This document shows, piece by piece, positions 57,470 through 64,000 of a stretch of 64,000 bases of DNA; position 1 is the first letter of the stretch, and every line of letters begins with the position of its first letter. The stretch lies in contig OY783216.1 in the NCBI GenBank assembly GCA_963678705.1, forward strand, positions 14,241,818 to 14,305,817, written 5' to 3'. The notes beneath the pieces were generated by a model. It worked only from the letters and a program-made list of their open reading frames with translations, ran no database searches and was not told where the DNA came from. Source of the DNA: Panorpa germanica (Eukaryota > Arthropoda > Insecta > Mecoptera > Panorpidae). A program made the translations under genes and the position numbers.

Positions 57470-57960
57470 AAACTAAATGGAATCTGTTTAGAAAATTTGA
57501 AGAATATTAAATAGTAAATAATAAGTTGAAGATCTCTGCAAATATAGAAAACAGTGCAGAACATTTCGATGAGGTAATTCAAAAAGTAACGTGGAGTTCT
57601 ATACCAGTACAAAAAGACCAACTGTTAGAAAATTCAACATCTGCTCTTATTAAACAAATAATTTACAAATGTACAAAAAAAACCAATAATAAATTAAAAC
57701 TGCAACTAAGTAAGGAATTATTGATGTCTGTGTAAAAACTAATATATGTGCTTAAAAAACTTAAAATCAACTAAAGCATCTAGTTACTGATTCTGGAGAG
57801 CAATAAAGAAATTAAAAAAACCTCAAACTACAATCCCACTTATTAGAACTAAAATTTGAAGCAGTGCCAAAAGTGATTATGATAACGCTGAACTATTTGC
57901 GAAATATCTTTAAAAAGTATTCAAACCAGAAACAAAAATTAAGCAAGTACTAGAAGCTTC
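57470..57960 (+). pseudogene. Non-LTR ORF2 linker remnant
   Basis: The 69-codon frame 57526-57735 (AEHFDEVIQKVTWSSIP, LIKQIIYKCTKKTNNK) and the following broken frames (AIKKLKKPQTTIPL, then NAELFAKYL) read like the stretch between endonuclease and RT in Jockey-type ORF2. No catalytic motif survives, so the call rests on overall resemblance. An RT should follow but cannot be recognised. Confidence 0.45.
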
Positions 57961-58589
57961 ACGACATTGCCAGCGATGAACGTTAATATAAGTGAAGTAA
58001 GACTTACCGTAAGCAAAGAGCTTAATCTGAGAAAAGTCTAACGTTCTAACAACAACAAAAGTTATGAAGTATTTACCAGAAATTCTAGAATAAGAAGACA
58101 TTGCTATCTTCTAGAATATCCTTACCACGAAATCCCTCTAATAATACGACATAATTATTTCCAGGAATAGGAACTTCTAGAACATTTTATTGATTTCCTT
58201 ATATCGCATTTACATTAGAAACTTTTCACAACGTAAAACCAGGACCGGTCGTAAAGAATTCGAAAAAAATTTGCGTCCAAAATACTGTGCCATTTATACT
58301 TGTATTTTATTTCTATTAATTATAGCGAGTTTTTAAGAAAAGATAACTAGACAAATTGAAACCCTTGAATATATAAAATTAAAAGAGACTTTTTTAATAC
58401 CGAAATACTAGAAAGGTTTAAATTAAAAGTGTTACGTATCTTCGATCGTTTCTAACGAAAAAAACAACTTTAACAATCTGCAAAAGCATTGTGCCATGGT
58501 CATTAAACTACATCTATGGATTTACCTCTGTCAAATATAAATAAAATAATCCCAAATTCTTTTCAAGCAAAATGTCAAATGAGGTTATA

Positions 58590-60850
58590 AACTTACTAAA
58601 ATAAACGGTGAATATTTTTTCATGTGGACGCTACAATTAAAATGCGCTTAAACGAGAAAGGCATTTGGTATTGTATAAATAAAAAAAAATCCATAGGGAG
58701 ATCTTTAGATCCATTGAGTAATTTAATTGAAAAATGGAACCAGAAACTAGAACCAGAATTCTCCACATCTTTAAAATGGGCGTGGTTAGCATTAGGCAAC
58801 TTCTACGAAGGTGACAGTCTTGGAAATGGAAACCACGTATTACGGAATATTATTGGAATAAATTATGGCGTTGGTTGTTAAAAGTCAAGATGACCTGACT
58901 ATTGAATATGTTAAGCAGCAAGTAATAACTAAATAGAAAGTGAAATAAAAAACCTTTCCAAATAAAACACCGACACGAAAGAGATACTTTCATTGCAATG
59001 AAGCAGGATATTTAATAAATAAATGTGAAATTAGTTCACAAAATAAGCCGTTGTTTGTTTAGTAACTTCTTTAAATTAGGAACAAAAAAAAAATATATTT
59101 CTCAGAAAAATATCATATCGGTAGAGTTACCAGCAAGACGTTTGCAAAACTCGCATAACATTTTGAGTCACAGGGACATAAATGTTTTGAAATCTCCAAA
59201 TAATTGTTAAAAGAAATGAAGGTGTAGTATTAGTTAGTTGTGACAACTTATTTTCAACACATTTAATAACTGTATCACGTGTCTTAAAAGCAATATAAGA
59301 TGTTTGAAATTCCCTGGAATTAATACACACAGCTATATGTTGACCTATAGATACTGTATACATAATAACATTTATTGGTGATTTTTCAAAATATACAACT
59401 ATGTATTTAATGACGGAAAAATCGGAAACGTTGGATAATTAAAAAAAAAATTACAACTTACTTATTAACCAGTTTGGACAGAAGATAAATATAATCAGAT
59501 ATGATAGAAGTGGTGACTAGATGATTAATGTATTTGTAAAAATTTTAGAAGAAAAAAAAGTATACGGTATCAAATAGATTATTATAAAATGTTCTTTAAC
59601 ATTTCAGGCAATTTTTAATGAAATGTGTTCTCAAAGCAGCTGATAATTTGCAAAGAAATTTTAATAAGAAAGTTATAGAGGACTCTTGGTCCAATATTAC
59701 ACGATATTAAAGCATATCATTGCTACATTTGCTTAACGTGTAAAGTTATTGTGATAAAAAATGTTCAATTGGATAACTAAAACGAAATATGGAATTCAAT
59801 AATGATATTAAAGTTGATTATGATAATATTTATAATGTTGCAATAGATAAAGCTGCAAATAGTATAATGTATTCAGGAGTACAACTTTATTAAGTGGTTC
59901 TGAATCAACAATAGATGACATCGATTTGCAAACAAATGGACATAAAGAATTGCGAAGGTCCATCATAAGCAAATAAAGGTGTTTCGCCTACAAGATTTGT
60001 TGATTAAGTAAATGTGATAGATTTAGAAATTGTGACTTCTAAAACCTTAAGCAATAAAATCCCATCTCAAAGATCAGTAGATAAAGGTTATGAGAGAAGA
60101 TATAGAATCCATGAATAAAAATGAAACGTTAGGTTTTGTAGACTTACCAGAAAGTCGTTATCAATTTGTAACTGATTATGATCGCGTTTCTACACAAGTA
60201 GTAATACAAACAATGTCAAGGAGGAAAATAAAGGAGTAAATTTTATCAAGGAGGAAAATAAAGTCTGCCTCTTGAGAAAGATATATTTTAGTAAGGATAA
60301 AAACATGTTTAATGATTGTAATAATATTTTGAAAAACAGTTTTGAAATTTAGAGTCTAAGAGAAATTAAAAATTATCCAAGCTTATAGATGACGAAAGAG
60401 TCTATTAGAAATTTCGCAATTAAACCGCAAATAATAACAAGGCAATTGCTGAATTTGGATTATCAGACACAACGATAAGAAAATATTCATTAAATATATC
60501 TTACGAAAAAGATAAAAAGGATTATAATCAGATAATAAGTTATATCTAAGATCATTTGGTTGTTTTGTATACAAATTAGTAAACACGAGAAAAGGTATTT
60601 GTCAATCTGTCTATATATTAGCGCAGAAAGTACAAAATCTATTTAAGGAAGACACGAGTGAGGTAAAATTAATTCTTATATATTTAAAAGGGTAACATTA
60701 AAGCTTCAACTTAAAAAAGCTTAAAGCATGGAAGAACTAACAGAATATGTTGATGCAAACTTTGCAGAAAGTCGAGACCGTAAATCAAATAGTGTGTATA
60801 TTTTTCAGATATTTGACAGGATCGTAAGTTGGAAAGGTAATAAGGAGACC
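58590..60850 (+). pseudogene. Ty1/copia-type retrotransposon relic
   Basis: The gag start reads NGEYFFMWTLQLKCA, then NEKGIWYCIN (58597-58680). A decayed zinc knuckle YFHCNEAGYLINKC near 58990 has lost two zinc ligands. The end of the RT region shows FGLSDTTIRKYSL (60437), then NTRKGICQSVYILAQKVQN and VKLILIYLKG (60580-60690). The RNase H start reads EYVDANFAESRDRKSNSVYI with IVSWKG after it (60738-60840). This order of gag, RT end and RNase H with the S.DRKS..GY motif is diagnostic of copia. Integrase is not clearly visible. Many stops and frameshifts; no LTRs found. Confidence 0.65.
58624..58881 (+). pseudogene. gag piece of the copia relic
   Basis: An 85-codon frame that covers part of the gag region in mixed frames (ATIKMRLNEKGIWYCINKKK). 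The upstream bases encode the better-matching gag start in another frame. It is listed because it is the longest open piece, not because it is likely to be translated. Confidence 0.4.
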
Positions 60851-61061
60851 TGTGTTTTAACTTCATCGATATGTTTGATTTGTGTATTTTTTTCTTTTGT
60901 TATATAACCTTACATACAAAGTTTTATTTGCGTCTGAAAATATACAATTGTTACTAAGAATAACTAACAAAGTTATTTTTTTAAATTTAGTATACCTTTA
61001 ATAAATACATTTATGTTTAATGAAGATACATTTTTAATAATATACTTAAATAACTAATTAC

Positions 61062-61188
61062 CCTGCATAACGATTTTTATACCACCATCCTCCTCCGTAC
61101 CGTTCGGCTCCATTATTAGATTTAGATTCTAGGTGATTACGATCGAATGTTGAAAATGGTTGGCCATTTTCCAAACAAAGCGAGTCTC
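61062..61188 (-). CDS. Penultimate exon of the fibrinogen-related protein gene
   Basis: A 127-nt exon on the minus strand between acceptor AATTTTTAG and donor GTAATT. It encodes DSLCLENGQPFSTFDRNH and then GAERYGGGWWYKNRYAG. This is the fibrinogen-domain segment with the NG..FST.D calcium-site region and the GGWWY motif. The split Gly codon at the end joins in phase to the exon at 27971. The two Cys that normally flank GGWWY are absent (NGA and NRYA where NCA and ..C are usual), and the calcium loop has N-H where D-N/D is typical. The gene may be diverged or decaying. Earlier exons were not found between 61189 and 64000. Confidence 0.75.
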
Positions 61189-62841
61189 CTAAAAATTAAG
61201 TAGTTGCTGTACAAAGTTATAATATATAACGTAAGAATATTTATTGTCTTATAAACACAAATAAGTTGTACACCTTATACCGCGGGAACCTTACCGTTGG
61301 ATAACTTGGAGTTTCCTTTAACAGCCCTTACTTTAAAAATTATCCAAAAATTAAAACTACCGGCCCTTATATCAGGTAAGTGCCTTTTTCGGCTCTGGTA
61401 ACAGGGCTATTAATACATTTTTATGTTAAATTCATAATAATCAATAAGCAGAAATTTCATATATATGAAGGTACATTTTGCAGAAAAATATATTTTGTGA
61501 AATTGTTAACGTTAATATGAACCTATAATGAAGTAGAACAAAGTATTCTTTTTAAATTTAATTTATTTAATGTCAGCCAACTGTCTAGTCTTAAAACCTA
61601 ATACGGAATTTGTGGGAATTTTTTTATGAAATACTTTTTACATCTAAATGTCTGCATTTCTAGGAGACATATGCTGACCGTTTAGGTATAAACATTTTAG
61701 TTAGAAGGAAGTGACAACATCTAAGTAATTCAAGTAGTGCGGCATAAAAACAACTCATGTAATTTAAAATTTGTAACTGCGCATAAGATCATCTAATGTA
61801 ATCAGTAACTCAGTACAACAACATCAATGTAAGCTTACGTAAATTGTTGTATAATTTATCTCTATATTTGGTAATAAAGTACATGTAAATTTAGTGTAGT
61901 TTGGTGTTATTATTTATCCGGCCCAACATCACAATTATACAATCCATTACCAACGAATAATTTTGGTTTAACATTAAATTGTTGGATCAGAATTTTGCAA
62001 AAAAAATATTTGTGAGTAGAAATTAAAATCGATATTGTAGCTTTTAGTCCTTTAAAGTAATTATTTAGTAAATTAACAACTAGATAGTCTATGTCCTTAC
62101 TCTCTAAGAATGAAATCTTACAAGTGTTTCTATGTTTTAATCTTTAGTTGTTCGCCAGAGTTCAATGGCGTTCGCTTAGACAGCTGCACAACAAATTTCG
62201 TTCAGAAATTTCTAGTACCTATTTAACATACCCATCATAAATACATACGAATTTATTAATAACTTCTAGAACCTTAAGGAAAAACATTTTGATACATTTA
62301 TCAAAATACTCGTTCGCGAATTACTTGTACATGAGCGTGATTTGATAAGTCAGTGACTTTTATTTTATGTCAGAAACTTATTTAGAACTTTTTATACTTC
62401 ACTAGGATCATCGTTATAGAACTTACAAAAACTTTTGAACTCATAATATTAAAAAGCAGGAATGTATGTATTTTCCGCATTGCACTTAGGTTGTAAATTC
62501 TTGAGGTGAAAGCACAGGAATTAAATCTTCGATTAATTTTATTATAAATTAAATATAAATTAATAACTTAAAATATAACAAAATCAAGTAACACTGAGAA
62601 ACCTCGGTGATTGTAATAACTCGTAAGCTGTAGTTACTAGTGAGAGATGTATATTGTTATAATATTGCAAGTCTTCTGCACAAAAATGGTACGGAGTAAA
62701 AATGTAAAAATAGGATTATTTGTCACGTAATTGCTTAATAACTAGTTCTTGTGTTTTACTTGTTACAATCAATTAATAAAATAAAACACGAAATAATAAA
62801 TCAAGGACAGTAAAATGTTTTTCAAATAAGAAAGATGATAC
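61189..62841. other. AT-rich stretch, probably intron or intergenic
   Basis: I searched the minus strand for upstream fibrinogen-domain exons and saw none. No long ORF, no repeat pair. Remaining FREP exons may lie beyond the right edge. Confidence 0.4.
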
Positions 62842-63060
62842 ATGATTTGCCTAAAGATAAAATTTGTTGAAGTCATTTTTGTCTATGCTCCACCGGTTGA
62901 TATTCTGAGGGCAGATCAATTTTTTCAATGGCAGAGGGGCGAGACGCCTGACGACTCTGGTAACTTCTGCAAATTTGTTCGCAGAACAGCAACTTTCATG
63001 AGTGCACCGTTTTCTGACAACAGGTTAATACCACACAGTCATTTGTTTTTCATGGAATAA
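62842..63060 (+). CDS. Hypothetical ORF, 72 aa
   Basis: A 72-codon frame with higher GC than its surroundings, containing RADQFFQWQRGETPDDSG and FVRRTATFMSAPF. I do not recognise a family. It could be an exon or a relic of the LINE that follows. No signal peptide or zinc motif. Confidence 0.2.
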   Translation: MICLKIKFVEVIFVYAPPVDILRADQFFQWQRGETPDDSGNFCKFVRRTATFMSAPFSDNRLIPHSHLFFME

Positions 63061-63176
63061 CCTTCCTTTTCACGCATAAAAAATTAAATATATTTAAAAA
63101 ATATTTAAACAGTTTATATTATTTAAATAAACTATCATAGATTATTAAGGAGTTAGAAATTGATTTAAATAAGATA

Positions 63177-64000
63177 ATGGAAAATAATAACAGAAAAAAT
63201 ACTTTAAGTGTAAACTTCGTCGAAGTGACTTATAAAATGACATTTACAGAATTACATTTATTTTTGAAAGATGAATTAAAATTATCGGTGGAAGATGTTA
63301 TAGCCATTAAAATTAATGGAAACAAGATGATAGTTAAAATTGGAGAACATTTATTAATTGATGACATTATTGAAATGACCAATGGGAAAATACTTTGCAA
63401 AGGAACGGATGACAATAATTAAAATGTGTATATAGAAAGAGCAGATAAATTCACAATTGTAAGAACGCACAATATAGAATATGAAATTCAAGATATAACG
63501 ATTCAACACGCACTACAAGGATATGGTATAGTTATTGGCATCAAAAAAAAACTTGTGGTAAAGATATGCCTTTCCCAGTTTATAACGGAACAAGATCAAT
63601 AAAGATGATTTTGAAGAAAAAAATCCCATCGTATATACCAATGATTGGCAGAAAGGTTTGGGTTAGCTAAGCTACCCAAAAGAAAACTTGTAAAGTTTGT
63701 GATAAAAAAGATCATTTAGGACAAGATTGCCCTGCGAAAATAAGCAATAGATTTAATTCTAATGGTTTTGTGCGCAGCTATGCGGCCATTGTGGGGAATA
63801 CAATAAATGTCAAAACGGTAACTGATGGTGTTGTTCCAAATGAATCAAAAAATGAAGAAGTAAGTTTTGTCAATAATACAATTTTTCCACCCTAAATGCC
63901 AAAAAATACGCAAAATGAAACAAAAGTAAACAGTGAGAATAAAATCATTGCAACAACTATTAATGAGGACACTATTGTGATTGTAAATAATATTGGGAAT
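63177..64000 (+). pseudogene. ORF1 of a non-LTR retrotransposon (zinc-knuckle), cut by window edge
   Basis: Starts MENNNRKNTLSVNFVEV. The first frame stops at 63420 but the same frame continues readably (VRTHNIEYEIQ, ALQGYGIVIG). It then shifts to KKKIPSYIPMIGRKVWVS and a zinc knuckle CKVCDKKDHLGQDC at 63689-63730, followed by FVRSYAAIVG. The KIPSYI...TC..C...H....C layout is that of Jockey/I-type ORF1 nucleic-acid-binding proteins. ORF2 would lie beyond 64000. At least one stop, one frameshift and a stop near 63895 break it. Confidence 0.65.

Larger units (their letters stand above)
27972..61061 (-). other. Inferred ~33-kb intron of the FREP gene, filled with transposons
   Basis: The intron starts GTAATT at 61061 and ends TTTCAG at 27972 on the minus strand, and the reading phase is preserved across it. 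It contains the Helitron cluster, a DD41D mariner, a TTAA-flanked MITE and copia and LINE relics. No further fibrinogen-domain exon was found inside. This is an inference from exon content and phase, without transcript evidence. Confidence 0.55.

Noticed and set aside
62842..63060. Upstream FREP exon
   Set aside because: Minus-strand translation of this GC-richer block shows none of the fibrinogen-domain motifs and the plus-strand frame does not either.

Overview
This window is eukaryotic, AT-rich and almost entirely made of transposable elements. I read it as animal DNA, most likely insect: there are Helitrons with A^T insertion and CTAG ends, mariner-type elements, Ty3/gypsy and Ty1/copia remnants, Jockey- and R1-like non-LTR retrotransposons, and pieces of a fibrinogen-related (FREP) gene split by introns. 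I see no bacterial-type genes, operons or CRISPR.

Layout. 1-0.57 kb: unidentified acidic ORF. 0.57-5.0 kb: two head-to-head copies of one Helitron forming a near-perfect 4.43-kb palindrome. 5.0-7.7 kb: Jockey-like non-LTR element (-). 8.8-10.0 kb: DD34D mariner (+). 10.05-14.7 kb: gypsy-like LTR element (-) with an extra LTR-gag unit. 14.7-17.45 kb: second gypsy-like element (+) lacking protease and RT. 17.5-21.2 kb: R1-like non-LTR element (+), fused at its 3' end to an LTR fragment. 23.6-24.9 kb: decayed Mutator-like transposase followed by a DEDDh exonuclease fragment. 25.5-25.8 kb: tRNA-derived SINE. 26.6-28.0 kb: two FREP exons (-) around a 5'-truncated LINE with a 17-bp target duplication. 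29.9-57.2 kb: 27 kb of Helitrons inserted into and beside one another. 57.5-60.85 kb: non-LTR and copia relics. 61.06-61.19 kb: another FREP exon (-). 63.2-64 kb: zinc-knuckle ORF1 of a non-LTR element running off the window.

The only host gene I can support is the FREP on the minus strand. The exon at 61062-61188 ends in a codon phase that joins exactly to the terminal exon at 27818-27971. This makes the 27-61 kb block, Helitron cluster included, a single intron of about 33 kb. A separate FREP first-domain exon at 26627-26757 points to a second, tandem FREP gene running left.

The most unusual part is the Helitron complex. Families B and C share 5' starts (TCYTA..ATTATAATGT) and a 6-bp 3' hairpin before CTAG. 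They lie end to end with no host DNA between them, carry stacked 5' termini, and include a dimer that appears to have moved as one unit by reading through an internal 3' end. The body of family B has a GC-rich box recurring about every 120 bp. Family A carries 5 to 10 tandem copies of its own 5' end. Nearly all element ORFs are broken; the FREP exons are open but lack conserved cysteines.
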